64,000 bases of DNA from Leptodesmis sichuanensis A121 (GTDB lineage Bacteria > Cyanobacteriota > Cyanobacteriia > Leptolyngbyales > Leptolyngbyaceae): assembly GCF_021379005.1 (NCBI RefSeq), contig NZ_CP075171.1, positions 4,588,001-4,652,000 of the forward strand, in the 5' to 3' direction. Both the position numbers and the translations under genes were made by a program. The notes below the pieces were generated by a model. The model saw nothing but the letters and a program-made list of their open reading frames with translations. It made no database searches and was not told where the DNA came from. Positions 55,201 to 62,280 of the stretch are shown piece by piece (the first letter of the stretch is position 1; every line of letters begins with the position of its first letter).

Positions 55201-55518
55201 CAACTGGATAGTAGCAACCTGCCCATGAGAAATGATATCAATGCCTGTTAGTCCCTGGTAGTGCTTCAATGTTTGGGTAATCTGGGCAATACCATCTCTT
55301 GTTGGATCTAGCAGAACTTTGATGTCTGATTGCAGTCCTGCCATGACAGATCCAACATCAGAAACATTAGCATCCACAAAGGCAATGGTTCTGGGATTGC
55401 TTGAATGGCTATTAAAGAATACTGGCAGATCTAAAGAATATGGCTTTTGAGATAATTTTTCTAAAGTTGTCGATTCAAATCCTTGGTTATTCGTTAATTG
55501 AGAAGATTCCCACAACAT
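49267..55518 (-). CDS. Giant DUF4347 / DUF4082-repeat protein with N,N-dimethylformamidase-like C-terminal domain
   Basis: The 2083-residue protein has four parts. (1) Residues about 43-205 are a DUF4347 domain, with His98-Gly (IDIISHG) and Cys141 (ILIYGCNVAG). (2) Residues about 209-1512 hold four copies of a DUF4082 domain (start SFFQSTSTPTDINLTDGGAQ), each followed by Ig-like segments with YQWQQLVNNTWTNITGAT-type strands; the period is exactly 348 residues. (3) A final divergent Ig-like segment follows. (4) About residues 1600-2083 resemble the beta subunit of N,N-dimethylformamidase (LGYYGGFGGRFI, ARWLESQGYDVSYYTNIDV, VGHDEYWSMEMF). No Sec signal peptide is seen, as is common in cyanobacterial DUF4347 proteins, which are thought to be exported by other routes. 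A surface or matrix role is inferred. The epimerase gene is upstream and the GT4-like gene downstream. Confidence 0.85.
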   Translation of the reverse strand: MLWESSQLTNNQGFESTTLEKLSQKPYSLDLPVFFNSHSSNPRTIAFVDANVSDVGSVMAGLQSDIKVLLDPTRDGIAQITQTLKHYQGLTGIDIISHGQVATIQLGNSFLSVTSLNYYSQELQQWAKSLAPGADILIYGCNVAGSQVGQDFIRQLSTFTGADVAASIDLTGDFYEGGNWTLEYATGSIETVSPFTTPFINSYRGLFATSFFQSTSTPTDINLTDGGAQYELGLEFQSSQAGQIQSIRYWKSPSETGTHVGKIWSSAGQLLASVTFTNETASGWQEQALATPLTIAANTTYVVSVNSNGFYARTLDAFNTVVTNGVLSTIADGSNGVFAAAGTFPTQSNRNSNYYRDIVFAPLSTPANNTPGTVAVSGTATQNQTLSATVADTDGLTGSIISYQWQQLVNNTWTNITGATSATLTLTQAQVGRQVRVNATYIDALGSSENILSTPTTAITNINDVGTVAIVGTTAQGNTLTATVTDVDGLPATVSYQWQQLANNTWTNITGATNQTLSLDSSLVGKQVRVNAIYTDVLGSSENIFSNPTNAIATQLTSFFQSTSTPTDINLTDGGAQYELGLEFQSSQAGQIQSIRYWKSPSETGTHVGKIWSSAGQLLASVTFTNETASGWQEQALATPLTIAANTTYVVSVNSNGFYARTLDAFNTVVTNGVLSTIADGSNGVFAAAGTFPTQSNRNSNYYRDIVFAPLSTPANNTPGTVAVSGTATQNQTLSATVADTDGLTGSIISYQWQQLVNNTWTNITGATSATLTLTQAQVGRQVRVNATYIDALGSSENILSTPTTAITNINDVGTVAIVGTTAQGNTLTATVTDVDGLPATVSYQWQQLANNTWTNITGATNQTLSLDSSLVGKQVRVNAIYTDVLGSSENIFSNPTNAIATQLTSFFQSTSTPTDINLTDGGAQYELGLEFQSSQAGQIQSIRYWKSPSETGTHVGKIWSSAGQLLASVTFTNETASGWQEQALATPLTIAANTTYVVSVNSNGFYARTLDAFNTVVTNGVLSTIADGSNGVFAAAGTFPTQSNRNSNYYRDIVFAPLSTPANNTPGTVAVSGTATQNQTLSATVADTDGLTGSIISYQWQQLVNNTWTNITGATSATLTLTQAQVGRQVRVNATYIDALGSSENILSTPTTAITNINDVGTVAIVGTTAQGNTLTATVTDVDGLPATVSYQWQQLANNTWTNITGATNQTLSLDSSLVGKQVRVNAIYTDVLGSSENIFSNPTNAIATQLTSFFQSTSTPTDINLTDGGAQYELGLEFQSSQAGQIQSIRYWKSPSETGTHVGKIWSSAGQLLASVTFTNETASGWQEQALATPLTIAANTTYVVSVNSNGFYARTLDAFNTVVTNGVLSTIADGSNGVFAAAGTFPTQSNRNSNYYRDIVFAPLSTPANNTPGTVAVSGTATQNQTLSATVADTDGLTGSIISYQWQQLVNNTWTNITGATSATLTLTQAQVGRQVRVNATYIDALGSSENILSTPTTAITNINDVGTVVLGGSATIGHTLQANIFDADELTGVTINYQWQQLVNNSWTNLAGAIGKSLELTTALLDQQVRVLASYIDALGSSENISSSGVKVAAQNQIVLENQKPGTRDWQLTNLAINDEIAGYATATSINKGEPLQFKVSLAQPGQYKIDIYRLGYYGGFGGRFITSSGLLNGFTQANPTIDAGTRLVEFNWNNSYTLQTDNNWTSGLYIAKLTDIRTGKETQVEFVVRDDSRPADIGFQSSVATNAAYNNYGGYSTYSSNSIGQQRAYEVSLDRPFQYYRTYNPSAFHNSLTWEYNMARWLESQGYDVSYYTNIDVHSNPLQMYSQKTFLSVGHDEYWSMEMFNNVEKARDNGINLAFFSANTAYWRVRFEPSSTGEPNRVMVVYKQDWALDPVAKNDISQATTLFRSPELNKPENSLLGVMYIGDNGSLGGDVIYRGFSHVVTNSSDPYYAYTGLQNGDVLPGLVGYEWDAVVNNGFTPPGVTVLSQSPVTPFGNLPLLPAGTNVNIANAVRYTAPSGAKVFSTGSIQWMWGLDDDTVPNPLGIQRVSSRVQQIAVNVFADMGAKPQTPSSGIVVV
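50982..54894 (-). repeat. 1044-bp tandem repeat, 3.75 copies
   Basis: On the plus strand the period is 1044 bp. For example GAGGT after the GAAAAAA run ends at 51762, 52806, 53850 and 54894, and the start of the shared stretch at 50982 matches 52026. All segments I compared are identical, and the encoded units are identical in every residue. The unit is a DUF4082 domain plus two Ig-like segments. Confidence 0.9.
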
Positions 55519-55668
55519 AGGTTACTTGATTTCCATCGAATTTAGGTGCTATCAAACGGGATTAATCCATCGGCTCAGTGAAGATTGATAGTGCACTCTC
55601 TGATTATTTGCGGCAGTCTTCTCTATAGAGAAGACTTTAGAAGGGATCAGGCTAAAGTAATCTCCTTG

Positions 55669-56727
55669 TTATTTACTGTCTGCCACACTGGTATACGGAA
55701 ATCTCTTCATATGATCCAAATTCCAATTATGGGTAACTTCCTCTTGCAGTAAGTGTTGTGGAGAAATTTCAAGGTTCAAATACCAGTTCTTTAACAAAAT
55801 CAACCCTTCTCGCATTGATACTTGAGGTTTAAAGCCCAGTAGCTTATGAGCTTTTGTATTATCGGAATATAGACGCAGCACATCACCAGGACGAGACTCA
55901 TTGTGAATAATGTTTACATTTGATAGGTTTACAACCGATGCCACCTCCTTAGCCAAATCATTTATAGAGATTTCAAAGCCGCTACCTAGATTGATGGTTT
56001 GTCCTACAGCAGCGTCGGCAAATCCTGCCATCATAATGCCTCTAGCTGTATCGCTGACATAGGTGAAATCTCTAGTCTGGCATCCATCACCGAAGATTAT
56101 CATTGGTTTACCAACCAAGCTACGAAGCAGAAACTTAGGAATGACTTCCCCACTATCTCCTTCATGATGGCAACGTGGACCGTATGAGTTAAAAGGGCGC
56201 ACAACAACTGTCGGATAATCATAAGTTTTGTAGAATGCTCGCGTATAACATTCTCCGGTTAACTTAGAAGCACCATATACAGTCATAGGTAAAGTTGGGT
56301 GTTTTTCGGTCATGGGTACGCAACAGGCTGTACCATACACTTCAGAACTAGAGACGTAAACAAAACGGCTTACCCTAGCAGTCTTTGCTGCACTCAGTAG
56401 ATTGAGAGTTGCTGTAGCGTTCACTTCATGGTTTTCATGCGGTGAGTGAATGGAATGCCTTACACCTAAACACGCCAGATGAAATATACCATCTACATAT
56501 GGCATTAGCTCTGTCATGCGATCGCTATCGCGGATATCTGCTACAACAATTTTAACTCGATCAGTTGGCAACTCCTCTAGATTTTTCAGTTTCCCATTAA
56601 CCAAGTTGTCAACAACTATAATTTCTCTTACTCCTTGAGCTAGTAGCTGACGAACTAACTCAGAGCCGATAAATCCCGCACCACCTGTTACTAAAATTCG
56701 TTTCCAGCGAATTGAATTTTCACTCAT
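55669..56727 (-). CDS. NAD-dependent nucleotide-sugar epimerase/dehydratase
   Basis: A 352-residue extended [23 protein letters not shown] begins the Rossmann fold, with Asp binding the ribose in IIVVDNLVNG. The catalytic set is in FVYVSSSEVYG and VYGASKLTGECY (YxxxK). VVRPFNSYGPRCHHEGDSGE and GDGCQTRDFTYVSDTARGIM are typical of UDP-glucuronate decarboxylase, UDP-GlcNAc 4-epimerase and related enzymes. NLGSGFEISINDLAKEVA and RPGDVLRLYSDNTKAHKLLG complete it. It likely makes a nucleotide sugar for the glycan cluster. The exact reaction (epimerisation, decarboxylation or dehydration) cannot be set from sequence alone. It is upstream of the giant repeat protein on the same strand. Confidence 0.9.
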   Translation of the reverse strand: MSENSIRWKRILVTGGAGFIGSELVRQLLAQGVREIIVVDNLVNGKLKNLEELPTDRVKIVVADIRDSDRMTELMPYVDGIFHLACLGVRHSIHSPHENHEVNATATLNLLSAAKTARVSRFVYVSSSEVYGTACCVPMTEKHPTLPMTVYGASKLTGECYTRAFYKTYDYPTVVVRPFNSYGPRCHHEGDSGEVIPKFLLRSLVGKPMIIFGDGCQTRDFTYVSDTARGIMMAGFADAAVGQTINLGSGFEISINDLAKEVASVVNLSNVNIIHNESRPGDVLRLYSDNTKAHKLLGFKPQVSMREGLILLKNWYLNLEISPQHLLQEEVTHNWNLDHMKRFPYTSVADSK

Positions 56728-57141
56728 AATACTTCACTTATACCTGTCTCAAGTTTCAAGGTCTATGCGGTTCTCCCGCTAGCAAGGTGATAACTTTTTC
56801 TAATCAGAGAAGCAACCTAATAGCCTTTCTCGAAAATTCTCAAAATTTACAAAGCCATAAGCCTGTCGTTTAATCAACTTAATGCGGTTATTAATTCCCT
56901 CCATTGCTCCACTTGTGGTGTGATTCCGAAAGTAGTTGCTAATTCCATCTAGATGATTGCGAATTGTTGTGATGACCTCACTGTAAACAGTTCGTGCTTT
57001 ACTCAACCACGCCCGAATCTCACGCTTGCCCTCCTCAACTGTCAAGGGCTGTTCATAAATCGCCCGAAACTCTTCTTTCCATTGATAAGCTTTTGCTAAT
57101 CGCTTTGAACGGTTCTCCCGTTAGTACTGTGATAACTTTAT

Positions 57142-57768
57142 TTAATCAGAGAAGCAGGCTAATAGTCTTTCTCGAAAATTGTTGAAATTGACAAAGCCAT
57201 AAGCTTGCCGTTTAATCAATTTAATTCGGTTGTTGATTCCCTCCATTGCGCCACTCGTTGTGCGATTCCGAAAGTAGTTGCTAATCCCATCTAAATGGTT
57301 ACGAATCGTTGTGCTTGCTTCACTATAGACGACTCGCGCTTGATCGAGCCACCCTTGGATCTGACGCTTGCCTTCCTCAACGGTTAATGGTTGTTCATAA
57401 ATCGCGCGAAACTCTTCTTTCCACTCATAGGCTTTTCCTAATCGCTTTGACCGTTTCAGAATCTCTTCTAACTTTGTCTTTTCTTCTGCTGTTAAATCCT
57501 TGCCATTCTTGAGCAAAATGAATTTGCTACCTCGGTCTGATACACCCGATTGTCTACGAATTTTATTTAACTCCTCATTGACTAATTTCATGACATGAAA
57601 GCGGTCAATCACTACCACGGCATTGGGAAACACTTTCTTGACTACCTTTGGGAACCCTCCCCACATATCCACGCTCACCTCTTCAACTTTTGCACGCACC
57701 TCTATGGGCTGCTGCTTCAGGGTTTCAATAATGTCTTCCTGTTGGTGACTGTCAATCACTTCAATCAA
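57142..57768 (-). CDS. ISL3 transposase, catalytic part (copy 2)
   Basis: Identical in all 208 residues to the protein at 8090-8716, with the DDE segments VSVDMWGGFPKVVKKV, VVVIDRFHVMKLVN and TSGAMEGINNRIKLIKRQ. It is open upstream to the A7 run. The gene is placed so that, on the minus strand, its C-terminal end points into the remaining fragment of the older ISL3 element. Confidence 0.88.
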   Translation of the reverse strand: MIEVIDSHQQEDIIETLKQQPIEVRAKVEEVSVDMWGGFPKVVKKVFPNAVVVIDRFHVMKLVNEELNKIRRQSGVSDRGSKFILLKNGKDLTAEEKTKLEEILKRSKRLGKAYEWKEEFRAIYEQPLTVEEGKRQIQGWLDQARVVYSEASTTIRNHLDGISNYFRNRTTSGAMEGINNRIKLIKRQAYGFVNFNNFRERLLACFSD

Positions 57769-58295
57769 TTTCCCGGCCTCAACGTCGCCGATAACGGTGG
57801 CGAAGTTTTGATGCCCTTTCCGCTTGCTGATTTCATCAATCCCAATGCGTTTGACTCCTGCCCATCCCGTGTTTTTTTCTGTGCATACTGATGCTTGAAA
57901 ATCCCTTCAATGCGCTCAAAGCTTAATCCTTCTACGCGACCCACTTGCTCCATACTTGACAGTTGTACTTGCTGGTAAATATGCTCCTCATAGCGTCGAG
58001 TGTACTGCCGTCCTGCGTCCATAAATGTCAATGACTCAGTAAAATAACGTTGGCAATCACGACAATAAAACTGACGACGAGGAATTTTCAAATAAGTGAC
58101 TTGGCCAAAAATCGATAGGTCTCGAATCAAAATCGGACGGTTTTGATGCAACTCTGAACTTAATTTCTTACAGTGTGGACAGCTAGATTCTTGATTGAGC
58201 AAGCGCAACTTTAAGTACACTTCATTGTCTTTTTGAATGCAATTTTCAACCGTAACGTGAGGGAAGTTAAGCAATCTATCAAGATGTATGTCCAT
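57765..58295 (-). CDS. ISL3 transposase, N-terminal part (copy 2)
   Basis: Same 176-residue product as at 8713-9243: zinc-finger-like CPHCKKLSSELHQNRP and CRDC motifs, an HTH segment, and the frame break at the A7 run (T7 on the plus strand, around 57872-57878). Identity over the full length, including the out-of-phase tail, shows that the split frame was present in the copy that transposed, or that the two copies have been homogenised. Expression of a fused transposase would need a -1 slip at the A7 run. It ends 4 bp inside the downstream frame. Confidence 0.85.
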   Translation of the reverse strand: MDIHLDRLLNFPHVTVENCIQKDNEVYLKLRLLNQESSCPHCKKLSSELHQNRPILIRDLSIFGQVTYLKIPRRQFYCRDCQRYFTESLTFMDAGRQYTRRYEEHIYQQVQLSSMEQVGRVEGLSFERIEGIFKHQYAQKKTRDGQESNALGLMKSASGKGIKTSPPLSATLRPGN

Positions 58296-58404
58296 TGGCG
58301 CAATCCCTGACTGAAAGTATCATATTATACGATTTTCACCCCGGATCCGGAAGAGCCCTTTGAACGTTGCCGCAGTTGGTCTAACTTGACCTTTGCTTCT
58401 GGTG

Positions 58405-59253
58405 TTAAATATCGACATAGTAATCCGTCCGGTTACGAAACTTATGCGCGACAATATTGCAGCGTTTGATGCCGCCAATCTGATGTTCAATTTCGACCCG
58501 TTCGCTGGAAACCTCCTGATTGTGCTGTTTATCTGATTCACTCAACGGTTGATTGCGGGGCTTTTTCTTGGGTTGCCGAATCGTCCCACTAGGAGGTGCA
58601 AATCCTTGAAACCCATTGTCTTGCCAAACAATACTCCCTTCTGGAAACTCGTACTCTTCCCCATCAGCAATGGCTTTATCGTGCACTCTGCCCCCATTAG
58701 GTATCGCTCAAGAACACCACTTTTCCCTTGCGCTGGCTAATCACATTGTTTTTGATCGTATTGCGCTTCTTCTTGCCGCTGTAAGTATCCTGTTGCGTCG
58801 TGCTGTCTTGCGGTCGGTTAATCGGTCGTTCGGTGCCATCGATGATAAATTCCAAGCTCGGACATTGGTGCAACACTTGCTTCAACCGACTCGGTTTCCG
58901 CTCTGGCAGGTGCTTTTCGTAGCCCAAGGCACTGTTGAGCACCCCACTGAGTCGATGCACCCATTCGTTGGCTTGAGGTTGTCCGATGCCAAACAAGAAA
59001 CCCTGTACGGCTTGGTGGGATACAACCAGAAGTACACCAGGATAAACAGCAGTTTGTCCTCGCTGCTGTGCAGTTGGGCGTGTCGCCCCCCTCCATAGCG
59101 CCGTGCCCGTGGTTTTTGAATATAGTCTCGTTCAATGTGGGCATCCCAAGCCTGTTCAAAACTCTTGAGCAAAGCCTCGAATTCTGACACTGTTAGCCCT
59201 GTGAGGCTTCTGAGCACTTGGGGTTTACCTTGCACCTTGGCATAGGACAGCAT
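58405..59253 (-). pseudogene. IS5-family transposase remnant, several frameshifts, 3' end lost
   Basis: On the minus strand the pieces read, in order, an N-terminal segment (SYAKVQGKPQVLRSLTGLTV, then RARRYGGGRHAQLHS), a middle segment (FGIGQPQANEWVHRLSGVLN and ECPSLEFIIDGTERPINRPQ-like with the catalytic Asp), and a C-terminal segment (VWQDNGFQGFAPPSGT and VSSERVEIEHQIGGIKRCN, with the Asp and Glu of a DDE_Tnp_4 core). Frames change near 59000-59030 and again near 58690-58700. The protein ends at FRNRTDYYVDI, short of the family's usual end. Its TAA stop lies at the junction with the older ISL3 fragment. Non-functional. Confidence 0.75.
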
Positions 59254-59390
59254 TGCTAATTCTCAAATAGGTAGGGTGAATATCCTTTGTAGCCTAACTT
59301 ATTGCCGATTAAGTTTATTGCTTGGAGTTGCAAGAGGAGTAGATGCTACGCTAAGAATCCAACGCCATCAGAATCCATATCCACCACCGC

Positions 59391-60503
59391 TCAAGCTGCC
59401 TTCAACGTGTTCAAAATGTTTCGAACTTGTTCGCTTATTGTATTTACCTGTGTAAATGTGAGTTCAGGGTACATGGGGAGGGAAAGAGTTTCTGTAGAAA
59501 CTTGTTCGGTGTGCGGAAAATCCCCTGATTGATAACCTAGATCTGCATAAGCAGGTTGTAAATGAACGGGAACTGGATAGTGAATTCCTGTTTGAATATT
59601 CTGCTTATGAAGTGCTGTTTTTAGCCTATCCCGTTCAGATGACCTTATAGCGTAAACATGGTAAACATGGTAACTGTAAGGCATAGCAATTGGGGTTTTG
59701 ATGTCTAGACTTGCCAACAGACGGTCATAGTGTGCTGCATGAGATCGGCGTGCCTCTGTCCACTGATCCAGGTAACGTAGCTTGACCCGGAGAATGGCTC
59801 CTTGAATGCCATCCATGCGGTAGTTGTAGCCCTTGAGAAGATGGTGATAGCGCTTCTCCTGTCCCCAATCCCGCAGCATTCGCATGGTACGAGCATACTC
59901 TGGATTATTTGTGACCGCCATGCCGCCTTCCCCGTAAGCCCCCAGATTCTTACCAGGGTAAAAGCTGAAACAACCGATATCACCGATGCTGCCTACACGT
60001 CGTCCCTTATACTCTGTGCGGTGCGCTTGTGCCGCATCTTCAATCACGACCAAGCCATGCCGCTGAGCAATCTCTACAATCGGATCCATATCTGCAGGCT
60101 GACCATACAGATGCACCGGCATAATGGCTTTGGTGCGTTCAGTGATAGCGGCTTCAATCTGGGTGACATCCATCGTGTACGAAGCCGGATCAATATCGAC
60201 GAACACTGGGGTGGCTCCGGTGTAAGCGATCGCGGCAACCGTGGCGATAAACGTGAACGGAACCGTAATCACTTCATCTCCAGGCCCAATGCCAGCCGCC
60301 AGCAGCGCCAGATGCAGGGCACTGGTTCCCGTATTGACGGCAATCCCATGCTCCGCGCTCTGGTACCGGGCAAATTCTTCTTCAAAAGCGAAGACTTCCG
60401 AACCTAAAGCATATTGAGTACTTTCCAGAACCTTCAATACCGCTTCATCAATCTCAGGTTTAATGCTCAGATATTGAGTTTTTAAGTCTAGAAATGGAAT
60501 CAT
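59391..60503 (-). CDS. DegT/DnrJ/EryC1-family sugar aminotransferase (WbpE/WlbC-like)
   Basis: A 370-residue PLP-dependent enzyme. MIPFLDLKTQYLSIKPEIDE starts the fold; GIAVNTGTSALHLALLAAGI, DEVITVPFTFIATVAAIAYT, VIEDAAQAHRTEYKGRRVGS (Asp that holds the PLP nitrogen) and CFSFYPGKNLGAYGEGG carry the catalytic Lys. Known members aminate a 3-keto nucleotide sugar; those next to an oxidoreductase and a hexapeptide acetyltransferase usually make UDP-2,3-diacetamido-2,3-dideoxyglucuronic acid. Its start overlaps the oxidoreductase stop by 4 bp (ATGA), so the pair is translationally coupled. About 110 bp of IS scar sequence follow downstream. The UDP-3-keto substrate is inferred from the neighbours. 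Confidence 0.92.
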   Translation of the reverse strand: MIPFLDLKTQYLSIKPEIDEAVLKVLESTQYALGSEVFAFEEEFARYQSAEHGIAVNTGTSALHLALLAAGIGPGDEVITVPFTFIATVAAIAYTGATPVFVDIDPASYTMDVTQIEAAITERTKAIMPVHLYGQPADMDPIVEIAQRHGLVVIEDAAQAHRTEYKGRRVGSIGDIGCFSFYPGKNLGAYGEGGMAVTNNPEYARTMRMLRDWGQEKRYHHLLKGYNYRMDGIQGAILRVKLRYLDQWTEARRSHAAHYDRLLASLDIKTPIAMPYSYHVYHVYAIRSSERDRLKTALHKQNIQTGIHYPVPVHLQPAYADLGYQSGDFPHTEQVSTETLSLPMYPELTFTQVNTISEQVRNILNTLKAA

Positions 60504-61534
60504 GCTGCCATCTCCGCCACATCCAGTTCAACTAACCGACCTTGTTTCTTAATGGATTGAGTCGCCGCTTCGAGGATCTTCACCACTCGCATTCCTGCTT
60601 CTCCATCCGTAATCGGGCGTTCACCCTGATTAATACAATGAATAAAGTGGGAGCTTTCTATACGCAGAGTTTCTGTCATATCAAGCTGGGGTGCCCACAT
60701 ATCACCAGTACGATAACCAATTAAAGCTTGATAAATGCTTTCAGGATCATTATTAATGGTAACTCCTTTATCATAAACTTTGACTTTTTCACTCGGTTCC
60801 AGATCGTTGTAGACGATCATTTTTCTGCTGCCTCCAACCAAAGTTTGGCGGACTTTAACTGGAGCCAGCCAGTTGACATGGATGTGGGCAATCACATTAT
60901 TCTCGAAGAACATGGTGAGATAGCCTACGTTCTCTGGCTGTCCTGAAATGTGGCTGACTCCTGTTGCAGACACGCCATAGGGCTTGGCATCCAATAAGTA
61001 ATCCATGATGGACAGATCATGTGCTGCCAGATCCCAGATCACATTTACATCCCGGAAAATGCCCAGATTGACCCGCATGGAATCGTAATAGTAAATCTTG
61101 CCAAGTTCATCCTTATCGATTAGTTCCCGCATTTTTCTGACGGCACCGGTATAGACGAAGGTATGGTCTACCATCAGCACCAGATTGCGGCGATCGGCTT
61201 CCTCCACCAATCGCATCGCTTGTTCCGTAGTGGCCGTCATCGGTTTTTCCACCAGGACATGCTTGCCCGCCTTTAATGCGGCTAAGGCCAGAGCAAAATG
61301 GCTGGACACGGGAGTAGCAATAGCTACCGCATCAATGTTAGGGTCGGCAAACATCTCCTCACAGTTGCTGGTCACCTGGATGGAGGGGTAGCGAGCTTGC
61401 GCTTTGGCCAGCAACTCCGGTTTCGCGTCACAGACGGTTCTAACCGTTGCGCCCGGTGTCTCCGCAAAATTTCTGACTAGATTCGGCCCCCAATATCCAT
61501 AACCAATCACCCCAATATTCACATTACTTTCCAT
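60500..61534 (-). CDS. Gfo/Idh/MocA-family oxidoreductase (WbpB/WlbA-like)
   Basis: The 344-residue NAD(P)-dependent dehydrogenase has a Rossmann start NIGVIGYGYWGPNLVRNFAE, AVAIATPVSSHFALALAALK and AGKHVLVEKPMTATTEQAMR, whose E-K-P is the family signature. LMVDHTFVYTGAVRKM, VIWDLAAHDLSIMDYLL and HIHVNWLAPVKVRQTLVGGS define the WlbA/WbpB group, which oxidises C3 of UDP-GlcNAc uronic acid so that the aminotransferase can act. It ends 4 bp into the aminotransferase start. The UDP-GlcNAc 6-dehydrogenase needed upstream (WbpA) is not in this window. The gene begins 89 bp after the acetyltransferase stop. Confidence 0.92.
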   Translation of the reverse strand: MESNVNIGVIGYGYWGPNLVRNFAETPGATVRTVCDAKPELLAKAQARYPSIQVTSNCEEMFADPNIDAVAIATPVSSHFALALAALKAGKHVLVEKPMTATTEQAMRLVEEADRRNLVLMVDHTFVYTGAVRKMRELIDKDELGKIYYYDSMRVNLGIFRDVNVIWDLAAHDLSIMDYLLDAKPYGVSATGVSHISGQPENVGYLTMFFENNVIAHIHVNWLAPVKVRQTLVGGSRKMIVYNDLEPSEKVKVYDKGVTINNDPESIYQALIGYRTGDMWAPQLDMTETLRIESSHFIHCINQGERPITDGEAGMRVVKILEAATQSIKKQGRLVELDVAEMAA

Positions 61535-61623
61535 AGTGTTTCATGACTCCAAACAGGTATAGCTAACCAGGTTTAACCAACAAACTCTTCGCGTAACTTC
61601 TCTTTGTGTAATTTTTCGTGTAA

Positions 61624-62133
61624 CTATTGACTCAAGCCCACTGCTTGCTGCTTTTTGTGGCGGGTACGCACATCCCCAATGGTGCGGGCGGGCACACCTG
61701 CCACGATTGCATAATCCGGCACATCACGGGTGACAACTGCCCCGGCTCCCACAATCGCTTCCTTGCCGATCGTGATACCTGCCAGAATTGTGGCGTTGCT
61801 ACCAACGGATGCCCGACTTTTGACAATAGTTTCGACTACAGCCCAGTCTGCATCATTTTGCAAGCTTCCATCCTCATTGGTAGCACGGGGATAAAGGTCA
61901 TTGGTGAACATGACCCCGTGCCCAATACACACTTCATCTTCAATCATCACACCTTCACAAAGAAAACTGTGAGATGAGATTTTGCAGCGTTTTCCGACAG
62001 TGACATTTTCTTGAATTTCCACAAATGTGCCAATTTTCGTTTCATCTCCAACTTTGCAGCCATAAAGGTTGACAAGTTGAGGATGAAAGATTTTCACATC
62101 TTTTCCTAGATTGACATCATTATTTATTGGCAT
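61624..62133 (-). CDS. Left-handed beta-helix N-acetyltransferase (WbpD/WlbB-like)
   Basis: The 169-residue protein is a hexapeptide-repeat acyltransferase. KDVKIFHPQLVNLYGCKVGD, TKIGTFVEIQENVTVGKRCK, VCIGHGVMFTNDLYPRATNE (with the catalytic His) and GSNATILAGITIGKEAIVGA form the LbH coils, and VVTRDVPDYAIVAGVPARTI is the usual end. In WlbB/WbpD it acetylates the 3-amino group of UDP-2-acetamido-3-amino-glucuronate. It is the first gene of the three-gene sugar unit on the minus strand. Two exact 27-bp repeats lie in its upstream region. Cytosolic trimer in known members. Confidence 0.93.
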   Translation of the reverse strand: MPINNDVNLGKDVKIFHPQLVNLYGCKVGDETKIGTFVEIQENVTVGKRCKISSHSFLCEGVMIEDEVCIGHGVMFTNDLYPRATNEDGSLQNDADWAVVETIVKSRASVGSNATILAGITIGKEAIVGAGAVVTRDVPDYAIVAGVPARTIGDVRTRHKKQQAVGLSQ

Positions 62134-62280
62134 CGCTTTTTACCTTCCTGGTTGCTTAGTCGCCACTACGTTTTTCTTAATTTTTCTTCGAGCGAATATT
62201 TTTAAGTGATTGAGTGAGGGCAATCTACTAACAGTTCATAATTTCTGTGGAAATCTATAAACTTTGATGCAATAGGCTTT

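Larger units (their letters stand above)
57111..58357 (-). mobile_element. ISL3-family insertion sequence, copy 2
   Basis: The element is 1247 bp with the same ends as copy 1 and a perfect 8-bp duplication CTTTGAAC (57103-57110 and 58358-58365). Both encoded proteins are identical to those of copy 1. It lies in the same orientation as copy 1, 49 kb away, inside an older ISL3 relative. Confidence 0.95.
56769..58408 (-). mobile_element. Older ISL3-family element, interrupted by copy 2 and truncated at its 5' side
   Basis: The left end GGTTCTCCCGCTAGCAAGGT (56769) is related to but distinct from that of the younger copies. The sequence runs to 57110, is interrupted by the 1247-bp insertion, and resumes from the second target-duplication copy (CTTTGAAC) to about 58408. 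The right end of the element is missing. Beyond 58408 the sequence belongs to an IS5-like element. Confidence 0.8.
56800..58408 (-). pseudogene. Remnant ISL3 transposase (split by insertion)
   Basis: Read on the minus strand, the upstream fragment (58408-58366) encodes YLTPEAKVKLDQLRQRSK. After the insertion the downstream fragment (57102-56800) encodes RLAKAYQWKEEFRAIYEQPL and TVEEGKREIRAWLSKARTVY, ending FENFRERLLGCFSD. This is a divergent version of the same catalytic region found in the two young copies. The N-terminal half is absent. Non-functional. Confidence 0.82.

Noticed and set aside
59302-59532. 76-codon plus-strand frame across the aminotransferase end
   Set aside because: It mostly overlaps the real gene in antisense and the rest is IS scar sequence.
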